64,000 nucleotides of DNA from Paenibacillus agricola (GTDB lineage Bacteria > Bacillota > Bacilli > Paenibacillales > NBRC-103111). A program made the translations under genes and the position numbers. Position 1 is the stretch's first letter, and each line of letters starts with the position of its first letter. The stretch spans positions 651,266-715,265 of the forward strand of contig NZ_JAAOIW010000004.1 of the NCBI RefSeq assembly GCF_011440305.1, written 5' to 3'. Below the pieces are notes generated by a model. The model made no database searches. It was not told where the DNA came from and saw nothing but the letters and a program-made list of their open reading frames with translations. Below are positions 45,986 to 55,497 of this stretch, piece by piece.

Positions 45986-47962
45986 CTATATATGTGCTTC
46001 CAGCCATTCCGCAATGGCCTTTAAACGAGCCACTCGCTGCTTTGGCCTTCCAGAGATAGACATGCCATGCGAGGAAGCTGGAAAACGTAAAAACTCCACC
46101 TTTTTCCCAAGCCTTTTCAATACCGTAAACCACTGCTCCGATTGCTCAATGGGACACCGATGATCCTGTTCACCATGAATCAATAGGACAGGTGTGGTTA
46201 CCTGCTGCGCATAACGAATAGGCGAGCGCTCCATAATAAGCGCCTCATCCTTCCACAAATCGACTCCACCTAACTCCACTATATTAATGCTGAATCCCAA
46301 ATCGCTGTTGCTGATTTTACTATAGAGATTACATATCGATCTCTCCGAAATCGCCGCCCGGAATCTATGGTCATGGCCGATCAGCCAATTCACGAGAAAC
46401 CCTCCATAGCTGCCTCCCATTACAAAAAGAGGTACTTCGCCACTCTTCTCTTGCTTCTCTTGCTTTTCTTGCTTTTCTTGCTTTTCTAACTGAACATGCT
46501 CCAAAAAGCCAATAACATCCGAAACATCCTTGACGCCCCATTCGCCTATAATGGCACTTGAGAAAGCCTGGCCATAGCCCGAGCTACCTCTAGGATTACA
46601 GGTAATAACCTCGTAGCCCTGGCTGCACAGAAACCAGAAGTCATAATAAAAGGTATCCCCATAAGCCAGATGGGGGCCACCATGGATGATAAGGACAGAA
46701 CCCTTGGTTGGCTCCCCAATTGCACTGAGAGCCCATCCTTGTATAGGTAACCCGTCAGCGGACATATACGTATAATCTTCAACCTTAATCGAGGGACCTT
46801 GTTTGATCAGCTCGTCATTATCATGCGTGATTTGCCGCCACTGGGCAGGCTCTTGATAATTCCAGACCAGCTGAAACAATTCCGCTGGCTGGTGGAAGGA
46901 ATCTGCCATACAAACGATGGAGCACAGGGAATCGTCACATTGCACCACATCAAAGGAAACCACATTGAAAGCAAAGGGAATTTCCGAAATTTCATGAGTA
47001 AGCGCATCCGCAGTAAACAGCCGCTGCTTTCCTTGCAACGTGGCAGCGAATACAAATTTTCTTGCTTTGCTTTGGAAGCTTATCGGACTATTTAACCCCG
47101 TACGCCGGGCATCGCTTATCAAATGATAACCGATCGAAAGGTCGGCCTCCCAAGGAAACCATTGAGCCGCTTGCCCCTCTTGCACAAGAAACAATTGGTC
47201 AAAATCTACACTGTTTTCATTATTCCGTTTACCTACTCCAAACAATGACCCGTTCTTATCAGGGATTAGCTCTACAATGGATTTGGCACCGGGTTTCCAT
47301 ACCAACTTCGTATTCGTTAAATAATCGAGTACATGAATTTCGGGGTCTTTGACAAAATCGTCTCCGCTTGGGTAGTCGACTACATAGGCGAGACTATTCC
47401 CATCGTTGCAAAAGACCACGCAGCCATGATCCGATTCAAACGTCGTGGCTTGGGTAACCGCGGTCGATTCGAGATCTACTGTGAAAATTTGATTATAGCC
47501 AGGCGTCATACCTTCGCCGTCTAATTTATAGCGCAACCGCTGAACGGAATAACAGACGTCGTTGATTTCCTGCACCCTGCTTATAAAAGCGATTCGCTTG
47601 TCATTTGTACTCCAAACGAAGCCTTTCACCTTGATGCCAGGCGTTAAGCATTGCTCGGTTTGCTGCTTGAAATCATACAACCATAATTCATCGGCACCCC
47701 GAACATTACGCAAAAAGGCAACCTTACTTCCGTCATTCGACCATTTGGGACTATGCTCCACACTAGAACTATCGCTTATGAATGGAATTTCCTTGGCGGA
47801 TTCCGTATGGACAAGAATCAATTGAGAAGGGTACTTGTCCATCTCTGTATCCATCTTGGCTTTCGAATAAATGATTAATTCCGAACAATACGGATGAATC
47901 GCAGGGGACCCTAGCAATGTGAGTCTAGTCAAGTCAATCGGATTCAATTTCATTATCATCAT
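45986..47962 (-). CDS. Prolyl oligopeptidase (S9) family peptidase
   Basis: Cytoplasmic serine peptidase, 658 aa. Residues 1-400 form the beta-propeller with WD40-like SPKWSNDGSKVAFL repeats; the alpha/beta-hydrolase domain follows with nucleophile Ser in GGSYGGFLVNW (about 510), Asp in LIHGEQDHRCP and His in ASSHGMS. Between about residues 488 and 503 lies an unusual EKQ repeat (five EK dipeptides), encoded by a 9-bp tandem repeat. The start may be ATG 47962, 47959 or 47953; the ribosome binding site GGGAG favours the last two by spacing. Peptide import by the neighbouring Dpp genes fits the activity. Confidence 0.92.
   Translation of the reverse strand: MMIMKLNPIDLTRLTLLGSPAIHPYCSELIIYSKAKMDTEMDKYPSQLILVHTESAKEIPFISDSSSVEHSPKWSNDGSKVAFLRNVRGADELWLYDFKQQTEQCLTPGIKVKGFVWSTNDKRIAFISRVQEINDVCYSVQRLRYKLDGEGMTPGYNQIFTVDLESTAVTQATTFESDHGCVVFCNDGNSLAYVVDYPSGDDFVKDPEIHVLDYLTNTKLVWKPGAKSIVELIPDKNGSLFGVGKRNNENSVDFDQLFLVQEGQAAQWFPWEADLSIGYHLISDARRTGLNSPISFQSKARKFVFAATLQGKQRLFTADALTHEISEIPFAFNVVSFDVVQCDDSLCSIVCMADSFHQPAELFQLVWNYQEPAQWRQITHDNDELIKQGPSIKVEDYTYMSADGLPIQGWALSAIGEPTKGSVLIIHGGPHLAYGDTFYYDFWFLCSQGYEVITCNPRGSSGYGQAFSSAIIGEWGVKDVSDVIGFLEHVQLEKQEKQEKQEKQEKSGEVPLFVMGGSYGGFLVNWLIGHDHRFRAAISERSICNLYSKISNSDLGFSINIVELGGVDLWKDEALIMERSPIRYAQQVTTPVLLIHGEQDHRCPIEQSEQWFTVLKRLGKKVEFLRFPASSHGMSISGRPKQRVARLKAIAEWLEAHI
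46446..46487. repeat. 9-bp tandem repeat inside the S9 peptidase gene
   Basis: About four to five units of CTTGCTTTT (or CTTGCTTCT) on the plus strand, in frame on the minus strand, encode the Lys-Gln-Glu repeat. Confidence 0.9.
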
Positions 47963-47974
47963 TCTCCCTGTAGA

Positions 47975-48976
47975 TCAAGTCAGTGGAGCAAAATGGCAGG
48001 AGACCCAATGAGCAGGCTCAATTTCTCTCCATTGCGGTTCTTCCACCTTGCATCTTTCTTGCGCATATGGGCATCGGGTGTGAAAATGACAGCCTGATGG
48101 AGGATTCATCGGACTTGGTAAATCTCCCTCCAAGGTTATCTTTTCCCGAGTGCGCTGTATTCTCGGATTTGGTGTTGGAATAGCGTTGATCAACGCTTGT
48201 GTATACGGGTGCAAAGGATTCGAGAAAATACTCTTCTTATCACCAAGCTCGACTAATTTGCCTAGATACATCACGCCTACCCGATCACAAATATGGCGGA
48301 CTACCGATAATCCGTGAGAAATAAACAGATAAGATAGGTCCAGCTCCTTTTGTAATTGGCTAAATAAATTGACGATTTGCGATTGCACCGATACATCAAG
48401 TGCAGAAACCGGCTCATCACATACAATAAATTGAGGGCGTAAAGCAATAGCTCTGGCGATCACTATTCTCTGCCTTTGGCCTCCAGAAAACTCATGGGGC
48501 ATTTTATCAAAGCTGCTCTCCAACAAACCGACCATTTCGAGCAGACGCTTAACCTCTTGATACTCCCTGCCAGGATGAAGGCCATGGATTTTAAACGGCT
48601 CAGCTAATATATCCTTCACCCGCATGCGTCCATTAAGCGAAGAATACGGATCTTGGAATACGATCTGCATATCCTTTCTCAGCTCACGAAGCGCATCGCC
48701 TTGCAAATGGGTGATTTCATTCCCTTTAAAAAACACTTTGCCGGATGTGATCGAGTCCAATTTCAAAACCGCACGTCCAGCTGTTGACTTTCCGCATCCG
48801 CTCTCACCCACAAGACCTAACGCTTTACCTGCATGCAAGTCAAAGCTAATGCCATCCACAGCCTTGATAGGGTTGTGCTTCCTGAACAAGCTAAAGGGCT
48901 GATTGTAATATTTTTTGAGATTCTCTACCACCAATAAAGGAGATGCTACAGCATCCTCCGTCGTTGAATCAACCAT
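47975..48976 (-). CDS. Dpp/Opp ABC transporter ATP-binding protein (DppF/OppF type)
   Basis: ATPase subunit, 333 aa from ATG 48976, which shares one base with the DppD stop and follows AAGGGGGAAGG; an in-frame start 33 bases upstream is inside dppD. Walker A is [16 protein letters not shown], signature FSGGQRQRIVIARAI, Walker B FIVCDEPVSALDVS, and the C-terminal oligopeptide-transporter domain has PLHPYTQALINAIPTPNP and a CHFHTRCPYAQERC cluster region (Fe-S type in some relatives). Part of the operon's own importer. Confidence 0.95.
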   Translation of the reverse strand: MVDSTTEDAVASPLLVVENLKKYYNQPFSLFRKHNPIKAVDGISFDLHAGKALGLVGESGCGKSTAGRAVLKLDSITSGKVFFKGNEITHLQGDALRELRKDMQIVFQDPYSSLNGRMRVKDILAEPFKIHGLHPGREYQEVKRLLEMVGLLESSFDKMPHEFSGGQRQRIVIARAIALRPQFIVCDEPVSALDVSVQSQIVNLFSQLQKELDLSYLFISHGLSVVRHICDRVGVMYLGKLVELGDKKSIFSNPLHPYTQALINAIPTPNPRIQRTREKITLEGDLPSPMNPPSGCHFHTRCPYAQERCKVEEPQWREIEPAHWVSCHFAPLT

Positions 48977-49968
48977 CAGCCTTCCCCCTTTTGTAACGGA
49001 TTCCAGCATGCCACAGAATGGTCGGGGCCTATTAATTTCAAGGCAGGGTCTTCATGGATACAGGCATCCGTTGCATATAGACATCGCGCTTGAAATGAGC
49101 AGCCGATCGGTAAGCTTTTCAAGTCGGGGACACTTCCTGGAATGGATTGAAGCTCTCCATCCTCATCGCCTATCATACTGGGGATGCTATTCAATAGCCC
49201 TACCGTATATGGATGGGTTGGATGATCGAATAATTCCTCTACAGGGGCTATCTCGACAATTTTACCCGCATACATAACAGCTACCCTATCGGCTAGGTCA
49301 GCAATAACCCCCATATCATGGGTGATTAACAAAATCGACGTTTGGAACGAATCCCTGATATTTCTTAAAAGCTTCAGCATCTGTGCCTGAATCGTAACAT
49401 CCAGTGCCGTCGTAGGCTCATCAGCAATAATAACCTTGGGTCCACAAGCAAGCGCAGTCGCGATCATAACACGCTGCCGCATGCCTCCTGAGAGCTCGTA
49501 CGGAAACTGGTGAAACCGTGCTTGGGGTTCAGGGATACCGACTGCATTCAATAATTCGATCACTCGGTTATACCGCTCCTTGCGTGATAAATCCATATGA
49601 ATGAGCAAGGTTTCCTCAATTTGTCGGCCGATCGGAATTAATGGATTTAGAGCTGTCATCGGCTCTTGGAATATCATGGATACTTCCTTGCCACGTATTT
49701 CCCGCATTTTTGACTCCGATAGCCCTTTTAATGATCTACCGTTGACCCGAATATCGCCTTCGACAATTTTAGCATTTTTGGGCAATAGCTTCATCGAGGA
49801 AAGAGCCGTTAAGCTTTTACCACAGCCGCTTTCCCCAACAAGACCAAGAATCTCGCCTTGCTTTAACTGGAAATTAACGCCTCGAAGTGCCGTCACATCT
49901 CCGCTTAATTGCTCAAAGGCAATTACAAGGTTCTGTATATCGAGTACAACATGATCAGTATCCTGCAC
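48976..49968 (-). CDS. Dpp/Opp ABC transporter ATP-binding protein (DppD/OppD type)
   Basis: First ATPase subunit, 330 aa. Walker A is [14 protein letters not shown], signature [16 protein letters not shown], Walker [15 protein letters not shown], and the C-terminal [13 protein letters not shown] plus [14 protein letters not shown]ys-rich tail typical of the family. It lies four bases after the deacetylase gene and overlaps dppF by one base. With dppF, the two permeases and the binding protein upstream, the operon encodes a complete five-component importer. Confidence 0.95.
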   Translation of the reverse strand: MQDTDHVVLDIQNLVIAFEQLSGDVTALRGVNFQLKQGEILGLVGESGCGKSLTALSSMKLLPKNAKIVEGDIRVNGRSLKGLSESKMREIRGKEVSMIFQEPMTALNPLIPIGRQIEETLLIHMDLSRKERYNRVIELLNAVGIPEPQARFHQFPYELSGGMRQRVMIATALACGPKVIIADEPTTALDVTIQAQMLKLLRNIRDSFQTSILLITHDMGVIADLADRVAVMYAGKIVEIAPVEELFDHPTHPYTVGLLNSIPSMIGDEDGELQSIPGSVPDLKSLPIGCSFQARCLYATDACIHEDPALKLIGPDHSVACWNPLQKGEG

Positions 49969-49971
49969 GGT

Positions 49972-50817
49972 CTAGTTCACCCCTATCGTCTCACGGAATT
50001 GATCAGGATAATGGGAACGATGATAGGCAGCGACTTCTTCGCATGTCGCCCACCACACGTCAGAATCCCTTTGAAGAAACAATATTAATTGTTCTAGCTC
50101 CATTAGGCGTGAGGCCCTACCCGAAATCCACGGATGCATCGTTGTCAGAAACAGCCCGCCATAACGTTTCATTCCCTCAAATTCCTGTTTCCAGGCATCC
50201 ATAACTACAGCAGGATTCTGCGGTGGGTAGCTACCCGGTCCACCACCCGTATAACGGAAGAAGATCGCATCGTCCAACAACCACTGGACAGGGATTTCTG
50301 GTAAATCATCAACCCAGTAAGGATGGTCATATCCCATCATAGAGCTGTCGTATATAATATTGTGCTCGCGGAGAACCTCAAAGGTTTCCAATGTCATTTC
50401 CCAAGATGGGGAACGATATCCGAACGTTTTTTTTCCGAGCAACCGTTCAAAAATTTCCTTGCTTTTAGTAAAGGTCTCCTCGACCTCCGTTTTGGTCAAT
50501 TGATCCACCCGTTCGTGCAGATAGCCATGCAGTCCGATTTCATGGCCGTGCTTGGCCACCTGCTCTACGGCTTGTGGATATTTCTCGGCTATTACGCCTG
50601 GAATAAAAAAAGTGGCCCGCACTTCGTATTTTTTAAGTATATCGAGAATGCGATAAATCCCTTGGCGCGGTCCAAAACGCCTTTGTTCCCATTCACCAAG
50701 CATGTTGGAGGGCGTGTTGCGTGTTCTCCATAGATAGGGGGATTCCCCATCAAAATCAAAACTAAGTGATACTGCACATTTTTTTCCTTGGGGCCATTGA
50801 TAGATCAGGTTTTCCAT
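49972..50817 (-). CDS. Polysaccharide deacetylase-family amidohydrolase (PuuE/HpPgdA-like)
   Basis: Metal-dependent amide hydrolase, 281 aa. Segments match the HpPgdA/PuuE branch rather than cell-wall chitin deacetylases: LSFDFDGESPYLW at the start (Asp pair), FFIPGVIAEKYPQAVEQVAKHGHEIGLHGYLHE (metal His pair about 90-105), FGYRSPSWEMT, WLLDDAIFF and MHPWISGR. No signal peptide, so it acts in the cytoplasm. Relatives include cyclic imide hydrolases and allantoinase. In this operon it probably opens or deacylates an imported amide. Stop is four bases before the dppD start. Confidence 0.9.
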   Translation of the reverse strand: MENLIYQWPQGKKCAVSLSFDFDGESPYLWRTRNTPSNMLGEWEQRRFGPRQGIYRILDILKKYEVRATFFIPGVIAEKYPQAVEQVAKHGHEIGLHGYLHERVDQLTKTEVEETFTKSKEIFERLLGKKTFGYRSPSWEMTLETFEVLREHNIIYDSSMMGYDHPYWVDDLPEIPVQWLLDDAIFFRYTGGGPGSYPPQNPAVVMDAWKQEFEGMKRYGGLFLTTMHPWISGRASRLMELEQLILFLQRDSDVWWATCEEVAAYHRSHYPDQFRETIGVN

Positions 50818-50832
50818 CGTGTCCGATCATCC

Positions 50833-51618
50833 TTATTTGGTTGATTTGAAAGTTCCCGCTGTTTTCCCGCCGTCTACAAATAATGTAGTTCCTGTAATGA
50901 ACGAGGCTTGCTCCGAACATAAGTACAAGATCGCCTGAGGTGCATCATTGGGTCCGGAGGTTCGGCCCATTGGAATGCTTGAGACCATATTTTCGACATA
51001 ATCATCCCCAAGATGGCTTACCACGCTCCCCGGTGCAAAACCTGGTCCTACGGTATTTACCCGAATTTGGTACGGGGCTAGCTCTAACGAATAAGCTCTC
51101 GTTAGCATGGATAAAGCCGCTTTGGTTGTGGAATAATGACCGCCACCCACTTGGACGTTAAGCGAGGCACCAGAGCCTATATTAATGATCGAGCCTTTTA
51201 TTTCATCCTTGATCATCAGCTTGGCGAATTGTTGCGTCAGCAGGAACGGCGCCGAAACATTCAAAGCCATAACTTTGTCCCATTCTTCCAAAGGCATGTC
51301 GAGTAGAGTTTGCCTATGATACGTACCCGCATTGTTAATTAAAATATCCGGTGCTGACCATTCCTTCTCCACAAGACTTACTAGCTCCTTGATGGATTCC
51401 GGGTCAAGCAGATTGGTTGGATGCAGGAGCAGCTCACAGCCCTTCAACAAAGGATCAGCAGCTAATGCATGCAGTTCCTGCTCCCTAACATCTGTTAAGC
51501 AGAGGATTGCACCCTCCTTGGCAAATGCCTGTGCGATCCAGGTGCCAAAAATTCCTGCCGCTCCAGTAATGATAACTTTTTTTCCTGCAAATCGTTGAGT
51601 TGAATTCAAGTTATTCAT
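50833..51618 (-). CDS. Short-chain dehydrogenase/reductase
   Basis: NAD(P)-dependent oxidoreductase, 261 aa. The Rossmann motif is VIITGAAGIFGTWIAQAFA (Gly-rich, residues 15-33), NNAGTYHR (about 93), catalytic Ser in INIGSGASL, YSTTKAAL (YxxxK) and the cofactor loop RVNTVGPGFAPGSV. It has the standard length and all catalytic residues. Position between dppC and the deacetylase gene argues for a step in processing the imported substrate, but which carbonyl or alcohol is not known. Confidence 0.92.
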   Translation of the reverse strand: MNNLNSTQRFAGKKVIITGAAGIFGTWIAQAFAKEGAILCLTDVREQELHALAADPLLKGCELLLHPTNLLDPESIKELVSLVEKEWSAPDILINNAGTYHRQTLLDMPLEEWDKVMALNVSAPFLLTQQFAKLMIKDEIKGSIINIGSGASLNVQVGGGHYSTTKAALSMLTRAYSLELAPYQIRVNTVGPGFAPGSVVSHLGDDYVENMVSSIPMGRTSGPNDAPQAILYLCSEQASFITGTTLFVDGGKTAGTFKSTK

Positions 51619-51630
51619 CCCTTCTCACCT

Positions 51631-52530
51631 TTATCTTAATTTGCTCTTTGGATCAAGCGCATCCCTCGCATAGTCCCCTAGCATATTAATCGAGATCACG
51701 ACTAGGAAGATACAAATCCCCGGAAACGTAGCAAGTCCCCAGGCTTGAGTAAGAAATTGCTGGCCCTCCTGAAGCATGGAGCCCCAGCTTGCATTGGGAG
51801 GCTGAACACCTAGACCAATAAAGGATAATGACGCTTCATAAACAATCATTAGCCCCACTTCAATCGTAGCGATAACGACCAAAGATGGTAGGACTTCCGG
51901 TATAATATGACGCAGAATCAGTCTTCCTGAGCGAGCTCCCAGTGCTACTGAGGCCTTCACGGAATCCTGGTTTACCGTTGCCAACGTCTTCCCTTGTGCC
52001 ACCCTTGCATATCGGGGCCAACGCGAAATACTGAGTACAATAATCAGATTGAGCAAGCTTGGACCGAGCACCGCCACTGTAATAATGGCAAGCAGCAGGA
52101 AGGGGATAGAAAGAATAATATCAGCTACACGCATGATGATCGTTCCAACAATATTTCTATAGAAACCAGAAATAACCCCCAGCAAACCCCCAATAATCCC
52201 GGAAATCAGGACAGCAGTAACAGAGACGGATAACGATACTCTAGCTCCATACAGCAGCCGACTAAATACATCTCTGCCTAGCCCGTCCGTTCCTAATAAA
52301 TAGATAGACCCATTTGCTCCTATAAATCCGCTCGGCTTTAAACGAATCGACAAATCCGTTAAATTCGGGGGATGGTTGGCAAACATACCTGGAAAGAGAG
52401 CGACACAAACAAATAACACAAGCATGATGGAGAAAGGCAGAAGCTGAATCCAGCTTTTTTTCCAAACCGGGATTTTTTTCACCTCTGTAGAAATGGGCAG
52501 CATTTGAATTGCTTCAGATTTAGTTGTCAT
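51631..52530 (-). CDS. Dpp/Opp ABC transporter permease (DppC type)
   Basis: Inner-membrane permease, 299 aa. A charged N-terminus leads into a first helix (IQLLPFSIMLVLFVCVALFPGMF); LLGTDGLGRDVFSRLLYGARVSLSV is the DppC/OppC signature, and the ATPase-contact loop KASVALGARSGRLILRHI is about residues 190-207. C-terminal GLATFPGICIFLVVISINMLGDYARDALDPK is the family's end. It overlaps dppB by 4 bp. It belongs to a complete importer, unlike the importer at 1-3.2 kb. Confidence 0.95.
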   Translation of the reverse strand: MTTKSEAIQMLPISTEVKKIPVWKKSWIQLLPFSIMLVLFVCVALFPGMFANHPPNLTDLSIRLKPSGFIGANGSIYLLGTDGLGRDVFSRLLYGARVSLSVSVTAVLISGIIGGLLGVISGFYRNIVGTIIMRVADIILSIPFLLLAIITVAVLGPSLLNLIIVLSISRWPRYARVAQGKTLATVNQDSVKASVALGARSGRLILRHIIPEVLPSLVVIATIEVGLMIVYEASLSFIGLGVQPPNASWGSMLQEGQQFLTQAWGLATFPGICIFLVVISINMLGDYARDALDPKSKLR

Positions 52531-53456
52531 GACGATGCTTCTCTCCCAAATTTAATTCTAGGATCAACCCATACATACAGGAGGTCTGTAAGCAAATTAA
52601 TAAGAATATAAATGGATGACCCCAAGAAAACGATAGCCTGAACCACGGGAAAATCCCTCGCGTTAATCGCTTGAATCGTCAATTGGCCCAATCCCGGCCA
52701 TGCAAAGATCGTTTCTGTAATAACCGCGCCGCCTAGTAAATTGGCCGTTTCCATACCTATGATCGTCAAGATAGGTATGGCTGCGTTCCTCATGATATGC
52801 CGACTGAGTAACCTTGGGACAGCCACACCTTTGGAATGGGCCGTTCTCACATAATCTTGGCCCAATTGATCCAAGATACTCGACCGGGCCATCCTCGCAA
52901 TCGTTGCAACCGAAAGTGAGGCCAATGTGATAGCAGGCAATACAAGAGAGGTGAGGTCATCGGCTCCCGATGAGGGGAACCAATGGACTTGAACACTCAG
53001 AAACATGATTAGTAAAATACCTGTCCAGAAGGCCGGCATACTCTGGCCTATGAGGACAACAGGCATTAGTAATTTCTCTATCCACGTTCCTCTATAGATC
53101 GCTGTAAGCATACCAATAAGTATGCCGACAACGACGGAAAGGAACAAAGCAGCCGTAGCAAGATCCACTGTATACGGAAAGCGATCCATAATAATATGGA
53201 CTACAGGCTGATTCTGGATGTAGGAATAACCTAAGTTACCTTGGAATAAATTTGTGATGAATTCCAGATACTGTACACCTACAGGTCGATCCAATCCAAG
53301 AGCATGCCGCAATACCTCAATATCTTCAAGCGTTGAATTTTGCGGAACCATAAGCTGGACGGGATCACCGGTTAATCGTAGGACAAAGAATATAATGGTG
53401 GAAACACCCAGCAATGAGACGATAGCTTGCAGAAGCCTTTGTCCTACGTAAATCAT
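52527..53456 (-). CDS. Dpp/Opp ABC transporter permease (DppB type)
   Basis: Inner-membrane permease, 309 aa. The N-terminal helix is followed by LTGDPVQLMVPQNS, the GLDRPVGVQYLEFI segment typical of DppB, and TAHSKGVAVPRLLSRHIMRNAAIP for ATPase contact. The C-terminus has FAWPGLGQLTIQAINARDFPVVQAIVFL and LYVWVDPRI. The same fold and signature as the DppB of the other importer but clearly a different sequence. The gene starts ten bases after the binding protein stop. Confidence 0.95.
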   Translation of the reverse strand: MIYVGQRLLQAIVSLLGVSTIIFFVLRLTGDPVQLMVPQNSTLEDIEVLRHALGLDRPVGVQYLEFITNLFQGNLGYSYIQNQPVVHIIMDRFPYTVDLATAALFLSVVVGILIGMLTAIYRGTWIEKLLMPVVLIGQSMPAFWTGILLIMFLSVQVHWFPSSGADDLTSLVLPAITLASLSVATIARMARSSILDQLGQDYVRTAHSKGVAVPRLLSRHIMRNAAIPILTIIGMETANLLGGAVITETIFAWPGLGQLTIQAINARDFPVVQAIVFLGSSIYILINLLTDLLYVWVDPRIKFGREASS

Positions 53457-53466
53457 GTTAGCTCAC

Positions 53467-55017
53467 CTACTTTATCCATTTCATATCCTTAAGCAAGAAG
53501 CTCTCTTGTGCATCTGGCTGCCATTGCAGCTTTTTCGAAGCTCCATAAATGGCTTTGGTCTGGTACAATCCAATTCCTGGTACATCCTCATTCAATACTT
53601 CAAGAGCTTTCTTGTACAAAGCCGTACGTTCGTCAACATTGGTTGTCGCTCTAGCCGCATCTACTGCTTGGTCAAAAACAGGGTTGGAATAGCTGTTCCA
53701 AATCGTTCCTGTGCGGAACAACGGATAAATCGTCCCATCTGCATCCATGCAAGAGCAAGACCATATTCCAAAGCGAATGCTTCCCCATTTATGTGCAGGG
53801 TCTTGAACCTTTTTCAAATAAGTGGCCTGGTCGGTGCTAGCAATCGTTATTTTAATGCCCACTTTCTCTAAATCGCCTTGAATCGACTGTACAATCCGTT
53901 GGTCATATGCCGGGGATGTGTCGAAAACCAGAGTTACTCCATCTGGATAACCAGCTTCCTTTAATAAGGCTTTGGATTTCTCAGGATCATATTTGTAGCC
54001 TTTAATGCTTTTGTCATAACCAAACGAAAATGGAGTTAACACTTGAGTAACACTTTCTCCATAACCGTGAAGCAACGAGCTAATCATAGCATCGTAGTTA
54101 ATCCCATAAGCAATCGCTTGATTGACCTTGGACGACTTTGTCGGGGAATCTCCCAAAACGTTAAATCCCAAGTAAGCAACACGTTCTGTCAAAGTGCTAA
54201 GAACCTGTGAGTCCGCATTGGCCTTAATGGTTTCCACATCATCAGGGCTAACAGCAAGAATCACATCGGCTTTGCCCGATTGAAGATCCGCAACACGACT
54301 CGCTGGTGTCGGAACAAAACGGAATTCAGCGCCAGCAAGATTCGGCTTTCCGCCCCAATAGGTGTCATTGGCTGTAAGCGAAACACGTATACCTTTCGTC
54401 CATTCCGTGAATTTGTAAGCTCCGCTACCTACTGGCTGTAAATTAAACTGCTCATCGCCCTTTTCTTTTACATATTTCATCGGAACGATACTCAGATTAA
54501 CCAATTGGGTCAAGAGGGTAGGGCTCGGCTCCTTAGTCAAAATAACTACACTATTACCGGAGGCTTTCGCAGAAGTAATCATGCTGAAATTGGCAAGCTG
54601 GGGACTGCGAAAATCTTTGTTTAAAATACGTTCAATACTGAAAACCACATCTTCGGCGGTCAGCTTTTCCCCATTATGGAAGACAATATTCTCGCGAATT
54701 TTGAATGTCCAGCTTGTAGGTGAATCAGCTTTCCACGATTCAGCCACACCTGGTTTGATTTCCAAGGTTTTGGGATCTCTGGTTAGTAAACTATCGAATA
54801 TATTCCTATAGACCGCATAGCTGTCTGTATTGTACTGCAAGCCGGGGTCAAGCGTAGAAGGCTCAGTACCTAAATCTACCACAAGCTTATGGCTTTCTGT
54901 AGCCGTTGTACTTTCCTCTGCAGCTTTTTTGTTGGCCACACTGCATCCCGAAATTGCAATTGCCAGTGCCAAGCAGCTAATAACAAATACCGGTCTCCAA
55001 AACATGTTTCTCTTCAT
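53467..55017 (-). CDS. Dpp/Opp-type solute-binding lipoprotein (family 5)
   Basis: Substrate-binding lipoprotein, 516 aa from ATG 55017 (MKRNMFWRPV), which follows AGGAGGCC; a frame extending 32 codons upstream lacks a site. Lipobox AISGC about residue 24. Family motifs: TLDPGLQYNTDSYAVYRNIFDSLL, VKEKGDEQFNLQPVGSGAYKF, SVTQVLTPFSFGYD and a CSCMDAD segment near residue 415, a motif resembling that in the other SBP here. The ligand is probably a peptide or N-acylated amino compound judged from the peptidases, but the sequence does not prove it. Confidence 0.94.
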   Translation of the reverse strand: MKRNMFWRPVFVISCLALAIAISGCSVANKKAAEESTTATESHKLVVDLGTEPSTLDPGLQYNTDSYAVYRNIFDSLLTRDPKTLEIKPGVAESWKADSPTSWTFKIRENIVFHNGEKLTAEDVVFSIERILNKDFRSPQLANFSMITSAKASGNSVVILTKEPSPTLLTQLVNLSIVPMKYVKEKGDEQFNLQPVGSGAYKFTEWTKGIRVSLTANDTYWGGKPNLAGAEFRFVPTPASRVADLQSGKADVILAVSPDDVETIKANADSQVLSTLTERVAYLGFNVLGDSPTKSSKVNQAIAYGINYDAMISSLLHGYGESVTQVLTPFSFGYDKSIKGYKYDPEKSKALLKEAGYPDGVTLVFDTSPAYDQRIVQSIQGDLEKVGIKITIASTDQATYLKKVQDPAHKWGSIRFGIWSCSCMDADGTIYPLFRTGTIWNSYSNPVFDQAVDAARATTNVDERTALYKKALEVLNEDVPGIGLYQTKAIYGASKKLQWQPDAQESFLLKDMKWIK

Positions 55018-55113
55018 ACTACTAGGCCTCCTTTGATATATTGCATCTGTATTGCCATCTATATTAGCCGGAGACGACCTCCTTATGAAAATCGCCTCGA
55101 ACCATATATTCAC

Positions 55114-55497
55114 CTATATATTCCCTATGTAAGCAACGACTTCTATCTCTATAAGGACATCCTTGGGAAGACGACTAACCTCTACTGTTGAACGTGCAGG
55201 TCGATGGTCACCCAGGAAATTCCCGTATATCTCATTAACTGTAGCAAATTGATTCATATCTGTAACGAATATGGTTGTTTTTACTATGCGGTCTAGCGTA
55301 AGGCTCTCTTTATCCAAAATGGCCTTGATGTTATTCATAACCTGTTTTGTTTGTACAACAATATCCTTTTCTACAACTTCATTGGTTGCTGGATTTACAG
55401 GAATTTGTCCCGAAAGGAACAAAAATGTCCCTGCTTTTACGGCTTGCGAATAAGGTCCAATGGCCTGTGGAGCATTTTCTGTATATACAGTTTTCAT
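55114..55497 (-). CDS. RidA family enamine/imine deaminase
   Basis: Hydrolyses reactive enamines such as 2-aminoacrylate made by PLP lyases, releasing ammonia, 127 aa. The active-site Arg is in RPARSTVEVSRLP (about 103) and the Glu in IEIEVVAYIG at the end; the FLSGQIPVNPAT loop is typical. Its start overlaps the stop of the YheO-like gene by one base. Position in the same unit as a PLP enzyme makes a local clean-up role likely. Confidence 0.94.
   Translation of the reverse strand: MKTVYTENAPQAIGPYSQAVKAGTFLFLSGQIPVNPATNEVVEKDIVVQTKQVMNNIKAILDKESLTLDRIVKTTIFVTDMNQFATVNEIYGNFLGDHRPARSTVEVSRLPKDVLIEIEVVAYIGNI

Noticed and set aside
45975..46133. N-terminal extension of the M20 peptidase
   Set aside because: It overlaps the S9 peptidase gene and has no homology; ATG 45974 has a ribosome binding site.
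46446..46487. Tandem repeat as CRISPR
   Set aside because: Units are 9 bp, adjacent without spacers and in frame inside a gene.
47975..49968. DppD/DppF as the missing ModC
   Set aside because: They carry the Dpp-specific C-terminal domain and are coupled to the Dpp operon; ModC ATPases have a different tail.
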